The notes beneath the pieces are model-generated. The model was given only the letters and a program-made list of their open reading frames with translations. It searched no databases and had not been told where the DNA came from. The position numbers and the translations under genes are program-made. Below, piece by piece: positions 41,641-50,237 of a stretch of DNA of 64,000 nucleotides. The stretch spans positions 1 to 64,000 of the forward strand of contig DISK01000003.1 in the NCBI GenBank assembly GCA_002421905.1, given 5' to 3'. This stretch comes from Micavibrio sp. UBA6212 (GTDB lineage: Bacteria > Pseudomonadota > Alphaproteobacteria > Micavibrionales > Micavibrionaceae). Every line of letters starts with the position of its first letter. Positions within the stretch are counted from its first letter, which is position 1.

Positions 41641-42657
41641 CTATTTCTTCAAATAATCGCGGATCAGGAGTTCGGCGATTTGGACAGCGTTGAGGGCTGC
41701 ACCTTTGCGGAGGTTGTCTGCTACGCACCAGAAATTGATACCGTAATCGACGGTGGGGTCATCCCGCATACGGGAAATAAAGACATTGTCCTCGCCTTGG
41801 ATTTCAACGGGAGTTACAAATTCCATTTCTGCTTCAAGGTCGATGACTGTAATGCCTTTGGCTTTTTGTAAAATTGACAGGGCTTGGAGGGCTGAAAGTT
41901 CGCGTTCAAATTCAACGTTGATCATTTCGGCGTGACCGATAAAGGCAGGAATGCGGACGCAGTTGGCGCAAACCTTGATTTTCGGGTCAAGGATTTTCTT
42001 TGTTTCAACATCCATCTTCCATTCTTCCTTGGTGCGACGGTCATCCATAAAAACATCAATTTGTGGAATGGCGTTGAAGGCAATCTGCTTTTTGAATTGT
42101 ACGGGAGTTGGTGAGCCGTTCATAAAGATGGCGCGGGTCTGGTTGAACAGTTCGTCCATGGCTTCTTTTCCTGCACCTGAAACGGATTGGTAGGTTGATA
42201 CAACGACCCGTTTTATTTTTGCGGCGTCATGCAGTGGTTTGAGGGCCACAACCATTTGAATGGTCGAACAGTTCGGGTTGGCAATGATCCCTTTCTTTTT
42301 ATAATCTGCAATGGCGTGCGGGTTTACTTCCGGTACCACCAAAGGCACATCTGGGTCGGTGCGGAAATGGGACGTGTTGTCAATGACCACCGCCCCTGCC
42401 GCCGTCGCGCGTGGCGCAAATTCTGCGGAAATTTTTGCTCCGGCTGAAGAGAGAACAATATCAGTTCCGGCAAAATCGAACTTGGCAAGGTCTTCGATGA
42501 TGAGATCTTTTTCACCAAAGGCGACACCCTGACCAGCCGAGCGGCTGGAGGCCAGAGCATGGATCGTAGATATTGGAAAGTCGCGCTCCTGGAGGATTTG
42601 CAACATTTCACGACCAACATTTCCACTGGCTCCGACGACGGCAACTTTATATGACAT
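41641..42657 (-). CDS. asd: Aspartate-semialdehyde dehydrogenase
   Basis: A 338-residue enzyme of the lysine (diaminopimelate), threonine and methionine pathway. NADP binding: GASGNVGREML (10-20). The active-site Cys130 is in ANPNCSTIQM. RIPAFIGHAEMINVEFE contains the catalytic His region. Length is normal. AGAGAG precedes the ATG. First gene of an operon with the DUF808 protein. Confidence 0.97.
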   Translation of the reverse strand: MSYKVAVVGASGNVGREMLQILQERDFPISTIHALASSRSAGQGVAFGEKDLIIEDLAKFDFAGTDIVLSSAGAKISAEFAPRATAAGAVVIDNTSHFRTDPDVPLVVPEVNPHAIADYKKKGIIANPNCSTIQMVVALKPLHDAAKIKRVVVSTYQSVSGAGKEAMDELFNQTRAIFMNGSPTPVQFKKQIAFNAIPQIDVFMDDRRTKEEWKMDVETKKILDPKIKVCANCVRIPAFIGHAEMINVEFERELSALQALSILQKAKGITVIDLEAEMEFVTPVEIQGEDNVFISRMRDDPTVDYGINFWCVADNLRKGAALNAVQIAELLIRDYLKK

Positions 42658-42755
42658 AATAACTCTCTATAGCTTTTGATTCAGGAAAAATCCATTAACC
42701 CTTTTGTGATAGAGTGCCTTGAGTTTTTTTTCAAGATCCGGAACAAGTTTACATC

Positions 42756-44714
42756 ATGGTTGAGACTAAAAAAGAAGAAAAAGCAGACGATATCGTCGAA
42801 ATGAAGTCCAATTTATTGGCGACGATGAGCCATGAGCTCAGAACGCCAATGCAATCCGTATTTGGCTTTCTCGAACTGATGCTGTTGGAACAGCCGACTA
42901 ACCGCATGAAAGACATGATTGATCAGGCAATGATGTCGGCTTCTGGTGTATTGGAAATACTTGATGATATTCTGGACGTGGCAAAGATTGACGCCGATAA
43001 AATGGTTCTTGACCGGTTCGAGGTGCCTGTGCGGACTCTGGTGCGCGGGGTACTCGAGGCTTTGGAGCCTAAAGTTTCTCAAAAAGATGTTGTGTTGCTT
43101 GATGATGTTTTGTCAGATGTGCCGCGCGTTGTCATGGGCGACCCCAAGAGGTTGCGCCAAATTCTGATTAATCTGGTGGGAAATGCTGTAAAATTTACGG
43201 CTCAGGGGAGTGTGACGATTAAGGTTTCTGTTTGTTCCAAAATGCCCTTGCAATTACGTTTTGAGGTGATTGATACCGGCATCGGGATGAATGAGAGTGC
43301 AATTAAAAAATTATTCCGTCCCTTTTCACAAGCGGATAATTCCACGTCACGCGAATATGGAGGGACAGGGTTGGGGTTATCCATTTCGCGAAAACTGGTT
43401 GAATTGATGGGGGGTAAAATAGGCGTCTCCAGTCAACCGGGTCAGGGGACTGTGTTCTGGTTTGAAATTCCGGTGAGTGAAGCGGAAGAGGATTTATTGG
43501 GAGAGCCTTTGCCTGATCTGGTGGGCCTAACAATTCTTTCTGTCGAGGATCATCCGCAGGCGGCGCGCGAAATTGTATCGACACTCTCGTCCATGGGAGC
43601 AAAAGTTGAGAATTGTAAATCTTCTAATGACGCTAAATCCATTCTGGCGTTCCGTCCATTTGATGTGGTGATGAGTGACCAGAGTTTAACCGATGGCCTG
43701 ACCGGACTTGATGTGATCCGCTATGTATCCGAGCGTTGGCCGAGGACGGGATTGGTCATGTACACCGCACGCGATGATGCAGGAATGCGGCAATCTCTAC
43801 AATCCTTGGGCGCGATTTATCTGGAAAAACCTGCCAGTCGGCGCGGGCTGGGCAATGCCATTGCACAAGTGGCAGCGCGGCAATTTCCGGAGCGTAAGGA
43901 CAGCAGTGGAAAAGTTCTGGTGGTCGAGGATACAGAATCGGTTCTCGAGATGTTTCGTCGTCAGTTTGAATTACTCGGAGTGGATGCCGATTTTGCCGAG
44001 AATGGCATTGAGGCGTTGGAGAAAATGAAAAATCAGACCTATCATCTGGTGTTGAGTGATCTGCATATGCCGCGTATGGATGGCTATGGGTTGATCCGTG
44101 AAATCAGAGAACAGGAAAGTGACCATGTCCATCTGCCAGTCATTTTATTGACTGCCGATATCCAGATGTCTGGTTATCAAACATATATGCCGCTTGGCTT
44201 TGATGAATGTTTGCTCAAACCCATTTCACTGGGAGCGCTTCGTCAATTATTTATCCGCTGGGGGGTTCCGATTGACAAAGACTCTCAGAACAAGCTTCCG
44301 GAAAATTTTCAATCTTTCGAGCGCAAACAATTATATGATCGCGTTTTGAAGGAAGGTCAGGATGATGCTGATCTGGACTATTTTTCTCTGGATATGGGCG
44401 TTCTGAGCGAACAGATGGGGGAACTCGATGCCAGTGCAATAGATATGCTGGCGCGCTTTCCGGGCATGATGCGTCCTTTGGTCGAGAAGATCGAGACCAC
44501 TTGTCGTGCTGGACAGGCTGCCGCGCTGCGCGATCATGCCCATTCGTTGAAAGGGGCGGCGCGCTCTGCTGGTGCGATGGCTCTGGGTGATCTTGCTGCC
44601 GAGCTTCAGAAAAAAGCCGAAGACGGGATGTGTGACGTGTCTTTATGTATGCGCCTTAACAGGGAATTTCACCATGTTGAACGCGACATCAAAACTCTCT
44701 CGCAATCTTCCTGA
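42756..44714 (+). CDS. Hybrid sensor histidine kinase, HisKA-HATPase-REC-REC-HPt
   Basis: A 652-residue cytoplasmic phosphorelay protein. HisKA begins at once, with His26 in ATMSHELRTPMQS. HATPase follows (about 130-245; NLVGNAVKFT, DTGIGM, GGTGLGLSIS). A first receiver (about 260-375; VEDHPQ, Asp near 307 in VMSDQS) is followed by a second (about 388-505; VVEDTES, Asp near 435 in LSDLHMPRMDG) and a C-terminal HPt domain (His near 596 in HAHSLKGAARSAG). There is no membrane helix and no sensory domain, so the signal must come through a partner. No cognate regulator is adjacent. Confidence 0.94.
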   Translation: MVETKKEEKADDIVEMKSNLLATMSHELRTPMQSVFGFLELMLLEQPTNRMKDMIDQAMMSASGVLEILDDILDVAKIDADKMVLDRFEVPVRTLVRGVLEALEPKVSQKDVVLLDDVLSDVPRVVMGDPKRLRQILINLVGNAVKFTAQGSVTIKVSVCSKMPLQLRFEVIDTGIGMNESAIKKLFRPFSQADNSTSREYGGTGLGLSISRKLVELMGGKIGVSSQPGQGTVFWFEIPVSEAEEDLLGEPLPDLVGLTILSVEDHPQAAREIVSTLSSMGAKVENCKSSNDAKSILAFRPFDVVMSDQSLTDGLTGLDVIRYVSERWPRTGLVMYTARDDAGMRQSLQSLGAIYLEKPASRRGLGNAIAQVAARQFPERKDSSGKVLVVEDTESVLEMFRRQFELLGVDADFAENGIEALEKMKNQTYHLVLSDLHMPRMDGYGLIREIREQESDHVHLPVILLTADIQMSGYQTYMPLGFDECLLKPISLGALRQLFIRWGVPIDKDSQNKLPENFQSFERKQLYDRVLKEGQDDADLDYFSLDMGVLSEQMGELDASAIDMLARFPGMMRPLVEKIETTCRAGQAAALRDHAHSLKGAARSAGAMALGDLAAELQKKAEDGMCDVSLCMRLNREFHHVERDIKTLSQSS

Positions 44715-44726
44715 CATTTATTTCGT

Positions 44727-45611
44727 CTATTTCGTCGTGACATATTTGGGCGTTGCGTATTTTGCCAAGGCTTCTTGCAATCCACCCATACGGTTGAAAT
44801 AATTTTCTCTGGTCTTGCTCAATACGTCTTCCCATTGTTCGAAAGGCACCATGTCTTTTGTTTCATAACCTGGTTTGTAGCGATAGGCGGTGGCCATATC
44901 CCATTTTCTGGCTTGATCCAGCAAGGTTTGAAACCGTGTGGGATCTTTGATGACCCATTGGAAAATCGGCGGACTTATACTTGCGGAAAGAGTCTCTGTG
45001 TAGGAATGCGGGTTGATTGTTTGACTCGTTGTTGCGGTTGGCAGAGCTTGATCCGCCGATTTTTTTGCATTGATATCAGCCATATTTTTTATGTGTGTGG
45101 GGACAGATTCTGGCCATCTTGCCTTGTCGAAGTCCAAACGAAGCTGTGCCACAAACAGATAGATGGCGGCTTGTTCCATCTCTCCTACGTCTGACAAAGC
45201 TTTTGCCGCGAGAAACAATCCTTGTGGTGAAATGATATCGCGGTGTGATTCTATTTCTGAAACCAACTTGTTGGCATCTGTTTTATTTTGTGTTGTGGCG
45301 GCCAGCGACAAATTCTCCCATGTCTTCAATTCTTCAGCCTTGATGAGGGTCTCTTTTGCATCCAAAGGAGGGTATGGATCGGGTTGCTCTAGCTTTTCGG
45401 TTGTATCCTTTTCGACTTCTATGGAAAGGGTGGTTTCGGCAGTTTGATCTTTTGTTGCGTTATCGGTTGGTGTAATAACCATTTTTTTCATGCCTGCAAC
45501 ATTTTTGTTTAATTCGGGCAACACTTGAGCATTCACAGCGGATGCTAATATAATATGTGCCGCAATGCACAAAGGCAAAATCCAGAAAAAATGTTTTGAA
45601 TACAAAGGCAT
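44727..45611 (-). CDS. Secreted protein of unknown function
   Basis: A protein of about 294 residues with a Sec signal peptide (FFWILPLCIAAHIILASAVN, cleavage expected after VNA). The mature part is a Thr/Lys/Glu-rich linker followed by helical segments (IISPQGLFLAAKALSDVGEM, EQAAIYLFVAQLRLDFDKAR) that look like TPR-type repeats. The ATG at 45611 gives a normal signal peptide; an in-frame ATG 24 bp upstream is possible. It is convergent to the histidine kinase with only 12 bp between stops. Family not recognised. Confidence 0.7.
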   Translation of the reverse strand: MPLYSKHFFWILPLCIAAHIILASAVNAQVLPELNKNVAGMKKMVITPTDNATKDQTAETTLSIEVEKDTTEKLEQPDPYPPLDAKETLIKAEELKTWENLSLAATTQNKTDANKLVSEIESHRDIISPQGLFLAAKALSDVGEMEQAAIYLFVAQLRLDFDKARWPESVPTHIKNMADINAKKSADQALPTATTSQTINPHSYTETLSASISPPIFQWVIKDPTRFQTLLDQARKWDMATAYRYKPGYETKDMVPFEQWEDVLSKTRENYFNRMGGLQEALAKYATPKYVTTK

Positions 45612-45820
45612 AGGTGTTGGTGTCCTTGTTAGCATCTTAAAAGTCTGTTAAAGTCGTCCTGTTATTATATACGTGTCGTTTATGTTCCTCAAAGGGGCCT
45701 GAAGCATAAATATAATAATACCGGATTTTCGGTGCCAGGCCAGTCTTACTTCTGGGTTAACTCTTTCCGGGTTGATGTTTTTCTGCGTTCGGCCATTTTG
45801 TGAGACTTTTGAGGTGATAC

Positions 45821-46348
45821 ATGTCTAAATCAAACTTATCTGGAAATGAACGCTTTTTTGGCAATGACGAAATCATTGTCAGTAAAACTGACATGAAGGG
45901 GCACATCCTTTATGCCAATCGAACTTTTATGCGCGTTGGGATCTTTGAAGAAAAGGGATTGATCGGCGCACCGCACAGCATTCTACGCCATCCTGATATG
46001 CCACGCAGTATCTTTAAGCTTCTGTGGGAACGGATTTCTGCAGGCCACGAGATTTTTGCCTATGTTATTAATCGCGCATCAAATGGGGATCATTATTGGG
46101 TTCTGGCACATGTGACCCCCAGCTATGATGGGTCGGGAAATGCTAATGGGTACCACTCCAACCGCCGAGTTCCTGATCGCCGGGTTCTGGATGAGGTTAT
46201 CTCTCCTGTCTATAAACAATTATTGAAGATCGAGGATAGTCATTCCAATAGCAAAGAGGGAATGAACGCGTCTTACGATCATTTGAATGCATTGTTAAAA
46301 CAGAAAGGCTCATCTTATGATGAATTTGTCTTCGCTCTCCAAAGCTAA
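45821..46348 (+). CDS. PAS-domain sensor protein, Aer-like
   Basis: A 175-residue soluble protein consisting of one PAS domain and a helical tail. The signature matches the aerotaxis-receptor PAS type: ETDEIIVSKTD-like start (here GNDEIIVSKTDMKGHILYAN), LIGAPHSILRHPDMPRSIF, FAYVINRASNGDHYWVLAHV. Such domains often bind FAD and sense redox state; FAD binding here is inferred. Unlike Aer it has no membrane anchor or signalling domain. Its last 32 bp overlap the start of the chemoreceptor at 46317, so the two are co-translated and probably act together. Confidence 0.88.
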   Translation: MSKSNLSGNERFFGNDEIIVSKTDMKGHILYANRTFMRVGIFEEKGLIGAPHSILRHPDMPRSIFKLLWERISAGHEIFAYVINRASNGDHYWVLAHVTPSYDGSGNANGYHSNRRVPDRRVLDEVISPVYKQLLKIEDSHSNSKEGMNASYDHLNALLKQKGSSYDEFVFALQS

Positions 46349-47639
46349 ATTTTTGTCAGGATTTCTTGCGGCTCTTCTTATCGTTGTTTTTGTTTTGGTT
46401 TCAAGACAGAAAGGTTTGATGTCTTTCGATGCGATGATTCTTATTGTGGGCGTTGCTGTGAGCTTGATGTCATATGTTATGGTGCATAAAACACAAGCCG
46501 CACTTAAAGAGGCTCATGCAACTTGCATTCAACTTGCACAGGGGGACTTCTCTGTTCGGATCATGAATATTCGTGAAAAAGGAGAGGTCGGCGCCTTCTT
46601 GTATTCCATTAACGATATGATTGATTATATGGATGCGTTTGTTCGTGAAGCGATGGCTTGTATGCAGGCGGTCAGCGAGAATAAATATTACCGCAAGATT
46701 TTGCCAAACGGAATGCGCGGCGCACTTGCTCAAGGAAGCTTGGTGATTAACAAAGCTTTGGCAAATGTTGGCGAGAAAATGGGCAACTTTAATACTGTCG
46801 CTAATGATATTGATCAGTCGTTGACGCGTGTCGTCGCTGATGTCACGGATTCAGTCGAAGCTTTGAAAATGACTGCAAGCAGCATGGATAATACTGTTCG
46901 TCTCGCCAATCAGAAAACATCTATGGCGACAAGTGGCGCGGGTGAAATGGCAATGTCCGTGGACACGATATCTGCAGCTTCGGAAGAGATGTCGATGTCG
47001 ATTGCTGAAATTAGCCAACAGGTGAATAAAGCCTCCCAGATTGCGATGCAGGCTTCCTCTGAGGCGCAAGCCGCGCGTGGGACCGTTGTTGAGATGGTGG
47101 AAACAGCGCAAAAGATCGGACAAGTTGTTTTGTTGATTGATGATATTGCTAAGCAAACAAATCTATTGGCATTGAATGCGACCATTGAAGCTGCACGGGC
47201 AGGTGAGGCAGGAAAGGGCTTTGCTGTTGTTGCCAATGAAGTTAAGACTCTAGCAGAGCAAACCACTCAGGCAACAAACGATATCCGTACGCAAATCATG
47301 GAAATTCAGGATGCTACGGAAATTTCTGCAAAGACATTTGAGGCAATTATTCATGTGATTGAAGAGATCAATCACTATACTGCAAATATTTCTGCTGCCG
47401 TAGAAGAACAAAGTGCTGCGTCTCGTGAGATTGCTGCTAGTGCACAAAGAGCCTCAGAAGGAACCACATTTGTTTCTGCAAGTATGAAAGATTTGGAGCA
47501 AGAAATTGGTGCCGTTAATACGGCTGCAGGCCAAGTAACAGGTCTTACCGATACTCTTTCTACAAGGACGGTGGCTGATGTTCAGGCGTTACTGAACAAG
47601 ATGGAAAACTTTATGGTAGCGTTGCGTAAAGTAGCCTGA
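46317..47639 (+). CDS. Methyl-accepting chemotaxis protein without periplasmic domain
   Basis: A 440-residue receptor. Two N-terminal membrane helices (about 12-28 and 36-54) are joined by a very short loop, so there is no periplasmic sensor. A HAMP-like linker follows. The signalling hairpin tip, QTNLLALNATIEAARAGEAG then KGFAVVANEV, lies at about 281-310. It lacks its own PAS and probably receives input from the co-translated PAS protein (32-bp overlap), making a split Aer-type receptor. The ATG pair at 46317/46320 leaves the start uncertain by one codon. Confidence 0.92.
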   Translation: MMNLSSLSKAKFLSGFLAALLIVVFVLVSRQKGLMSFDAMILIVGVAVSLMSYVMVHKTQAALKEAHATCIQLAQGDFSVRIMNIREKGEVGAFLYSINDMIDYMDAFVREAMACMQAVSENKYYRKILPNGMRGALAQGSLVINKALANVGEKMGNFNTVANDIDQSLTRVVADVTDSVEALKMTASSMDNTVRLANQKTSMATSGAGEMAMSVDTISAASEEMSMSIAEISQQVNKASQIAMQASSEAQAARGTVVEMVETAQKIGQVVLLIDDIAKQTNLLALNATIEAARAGEAGKGFAVVANEVKTLAEQTTQATNDIRTQIMEIQDATEISAKTFEAIIHVIEEINHYTANISAAVEEQSAASREIAASAQRASEGTTFVSASMKDLEQEIGAVNTAAGQVTGLTDTLSTRTVADVQALLNKMENFMVALRKVA

Positions 47640-47669
47640 TTTTTTTAAACCATGAAAAGGGAGTTATTC

Positions 47670-49151
47670 ATGTTTTTTAAGTCATCCACAGCGCTTTCCG
47701 ATATTGCTGCGAAATATAAAGCGCTTGAAAAATCTCAGGCTGTTATCGAATTTGAGCCTGATGGCACTATTATTACGGCGAATGAAAATTTCCTGAAAGC
47801 GATGGGGTATGACCTCTCGGAAGTTCAGGGTAAGCATCATAGTATATTTGTTGAGGCTTCTTTTCGCGATAGTTCGGAATATAAAAAATTCTGGGACGAT
47901 TTGCGTGCGGGGAAATTTCAGGCAGCACAGTTCAAGCGCATCGGCAAGGGTGGCAAAGAAACCTGGATTGAGGCGTCTTACAACCCTGTTTTTGATGATA
48001 AAGGTCGTCTTTATAAGGTTGTAAAATTTGCAACCGATGTGACAGATCGCACCAGTGAATATTACGAGATGTCAGGGAAATTGGCTGCCGTTGATAAATC
48101 GCAAGCTGTAATCGAGTTCGAACTGGATGGCACCATTATTACGGCGAATGCGAATTTCCTGAATGCGCTGGGGTATAGTCTGCCAGAGATCAAAGGTAAA
48201 CATCACAGTATGTTTGTCGAAGCGAATTACCGGAATAGTCCTGAATACAAGAAATTCTGGGATGATTTGCGTGCAGGTCAGTTCCAAGCCGCCCAGTATA
48301 TGCGTCTGGGGAAAGGTGGACGGGAAGTCTGGATCGAGGCATCTTATAACCCGATCAGGAATGCGGATGGCAAGGTTTATAAAGTTGTCAAATTTGCAAC
48401 GGATATTACCAAGAATATCGACCAGCTTCGTTCGATTAAATCAAGTATGAACCAGTATTTGTCTCAGATCGAACAGGCGGTTAATACTGTGAGTATGCAA
48501 TCGTCTTCGGCATCCAGTGGAGCAACGCAGACGGCGACCAATGTCCAAACTGTTGCGGCTGGCGCAGAGGAACTTCATGCGTCGGTTGTCGAGATTTCTC
48601 AGAATATGACGAGATCTTCTGCGGCGACAGATGAAGCCTACGCGCAAGTTGTGACAACAGGAGAAGAGACAGTCAAGCTTCTTGATGCGGCACAGGCGAT
48701 GAACGGGATTGTCGGATTGATTCAGAAGATTGCTGAACAGGTTAATCTTTTGTCCTTGAATGCGACGATCGAGGCGGCGCGTGCCGGTGAAGCAGGTAAG
48801 GGCTTTGCGGTTGTTGCAAGCGAGGTTAAAAATCTGGCCTCACAAGTGGGCGACGCAACCAAGAGAATTGGTGACGAGATCAACAATGTTCAAAAAGTTG
48901 TGTCTGTTGTGGCTAACGGGTTGCAAGCCATTAACCATTCAATTGATTCGGCGCGCGGCTATGTGTCCGTCGTGGCTGGAGCTGTTGAAGAGCAAAGTGC
49001 TGTGGCGCAAGACATGTCCTCGAACATGCAAAGAGCTTCTCAGGCTGTGAACGATGTGAGTTCGAACCTAAGCAGCATTATTGATGCCATTCATGATGTG
49101 GTCTCTGCGGTTGAGCAAACCAAGGATGCCTCGAATAAGATTGTGGATTAG
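47670..49151 (+). CDS. Soluble chemoreceptor with tandem duplicated PAS domains
   Basis: A 493-residue cytoplasmic receptor. Two PAS-PAC units (about 18-130 and 140-253) are near copies of one another: both contain SQAVIEFE.DGTIITAN, KGKHHS-type and EYKKFWDDLRAG segments, and the similarity is visible in the DNA too, so the duplication is recent. The signalling domain follows, with tip QVNLLSLNATIEAARAGEAG. No membrane helix. This architecture resembles BdlA-like regulators of biofilm dispersal. The ATG at 47670 has AGGGAG 7 bp upstream; an earlier in-frame ATG would lack this. It follows the other receptor by 30 bp. Confidence 0.93.
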   Translation: MFFKSSTALSDIAAKYKALEKSQAVIEFEPDGTIITANENFLKAMGYDLSEVQGKHHSIFVEASFRDSSEYKKFWDDLRAGKFQAAQFKRIGKGGKETWIEASYNPVFDDKGRLYKVVKFATDVTDRTSEYYEMSGKLAAVDKSQAVIEFELDGTIITANANFLNALGYSLPEIKGKHHSMFVEANYRNSPEYKKFWDDLRAGQFQAAQYMRLGKGGREVWIEASYNPIRNADGKVYKVVKFATDITKNIDQLRSIKSSMNQYLSQIEQAVNTVSMQSSSASSGATQTATNVQTVAAGAEELHASVVEISQNMTRSSAATDEAYAQVVTTGEETVKLLDAAQAMNGIVGLIQKIAEQVNLLSLNATIEAARAGEAGKGFAVVASEVKNLASQVGDATKRIGDEINNVQKVVSVVANGLQAINHSIDSARGYVSVVAGAVEEQSAVAQDMSSNMQRASQAVNDVSSNLSSIIDAIHDVVSAVEQTKDASNKIVD

Positions 49152-49231
49152 GTTCTTTGCATTTTATCTAATTTTAACAATAGAGAAAGATGGGTTTGAT
49201 AAACTGATCTGTAATGGATAGGTGCGTCAAA

Positions 49232-49414
49232 ATGTCCGGAATATCTGATTTTGTTCGCTCGTGGTTCTCCAGGGACGATGGGGCAACGGCTGTCGAATAC
49301 GGGTTGATCGCAGCAGGAATTGCGCTGGCAATTTCTGCTGCCGTTTACTCAGTCGGAGGCAATATCGTCGGGATGTTTGATTCCTTGACGAATATCCTTG
49401 GTTCTTCCCCCTAG
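49232..49414 (+). CDS. Flp/Fap-type pilin (type IVb)
   Basis: A 60-residue pilin subunit. A short leader with charged residues (SWFSRDDG) is followed by ATAVEYGLIAAGIALAISAA, the Flp signature with Gly-x(4)-Glu-Tyr; cleavage is expected after the Gly of DDG. The mature pilin is about 43 residues. The tad export genes needed for assembly are not in this window. AGGTG precedes the ATG at 49232; an in-frame ATG 18 bp upstream is less well placed. A terminator follows at 49457-49482. Confidence 0.92.
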   Translation: MSGISDFVRSWFSRDDGATAVEYGLIAAGIALAISAAVYSVGGNIVGMFDSLTNILGSSP

Positions 49415-49456
49415 GGTATATTAGCAGAACCTGAACAACTTTATTTTATTTATGGC

Positions 49457-49482
49457 TATCCAGAGCAATCTTGCTCTGGATA
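49457..49482 (+). terminator. Rho-independent terminator after the Flp pilin gene
   Basis: TATCCAGAGCAA and TTGCTCTGGATA form a 12-bp perfect stem, followed by a T-rich stretch. Confidence 0.75.
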
Positions 49483-49560
49483 AAGTTTTGTTTTGTGCCA
49501 TATTGATGAGTATAGGAATGTTATCCGTTTTTTACGTTTTTTATTTGGGAGCTTTATTAA

Positions 49561-49815
49561 ATGAAACAGAATATTGGAAAAATCGACCGTGTTGTCCGTG
49601 TCATTGCAGGATTGGCGCTGTTGTCGTTATTGTTTGTCTTGGAAGGCGACATGCGTTGGCTCGGGCTGATTGGTCTTGTGCCTTTGGCAACGGCTTCTTT
49701 GGGGTGGTGTCCACTTTATTGCCCGTTGAATATTTCAACTGTGTGCGCAGGTGAAGAAGGCAAAGTTTGCTGCGGTGGCGGGTCATGTTCTTCTAAAGAA
49801 GACACCAAGGAATAG
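49561..49815 (+). CDS. DUF2892 (YgaP-like) membrane protein
   Basis: An 84-residue protein. KQNIGKIDRVVRVIAGLALL and GLIGLVPLATASLGWCPLYC are the hallmarks of the DUF2892 inner-membrane module found alone or fused to rhodanese (YgaP). Two membrane helices are predicted. The C-terminal tail is Cys-rich (CPLYCPLN, VCAG, VCCGGGSC), which may bind metal or sulfur. GGGAG precedes the ATG. Convergent with the next gene, 3 bp between ends. Confidence 0.88.
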   Translation: MKQNIGKIDRVVRVIAGLALLSLLFVLEGDMRWLGLIGLVPLATASLGWCPLYCPLNISTVCAGEEGKVCCGGGSCSSKEDTKE

Positions 49816-49818
49816 GCT

Positions 49819-50202
49819 TTAGTTCTTATTCGTAATTTCTTTGAAGGCGGCAGCTTGCCATTTGGTAACGCTGCCGTTTTCTATGGTGATTTCGGTGGGG
49901 TCTGTTCGGCCTGTCATGCGCGTGTAGGTCCAGATTTCTCTGGCTTGTCCATCACGGTATTTTTGATCCGGCTGGCCATAGCTGGCAATCAATTGGGATG
50001 TGGTCATGCCGTCCCAAAGTGTTTCGATGATGTCTGCGGAATGTGGGGGACGATGCGCCTGCCGTGTTTGTTGGGCCTGTTGGTCGAAGTCGGCAACATT
50101 CCCGAAGGCACGTTTCATTGCGCGCTTAATCAGAAAGAAAATCAAGGCCATCAACCAGCCTACTATCAGGCCTTTGAGCCAGCGTCCGAAGAAAATAAGC
50201 AT
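49819..50202 (-). CDS. Membrane-anchored protein with BamE/SmpA-like domain
   Basis: A 127-residue protein with an N-terminal membrane helix (about 8-26, LKGLIVGWLMALIFFLI) and a basic stop-transfer (KRAMKRAF). The second half (LWDGMTTSQLIASYGQPDQK, then YTR...ITIENGSVTKW) has the helix-strand pattern of BamE/SmpA-type domains, which in outer-membrane assembly proteins bind BamA or lipid. Here the anchor is a helix rather than a lipid. It lies 36 bp after lepA on the same strand. Similarity judged by eye. Confidence 0.65.
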   Translation of the reverse strand: MLIFFGRWLKGLIVGWLMALIFFLIKRAMKRAFGNVADFDQQAQQTRQAHRPPHSADIIETLWDGMTTSQLIASYGQPDQKYRDGQAREIWTYTRMTGRTDPTEITIENGSVTKWQAAAFKEITNKN

Positions 50203-50237
50203 GATGATAGATTAGATCCTTTGGTCGATAAATCCAG

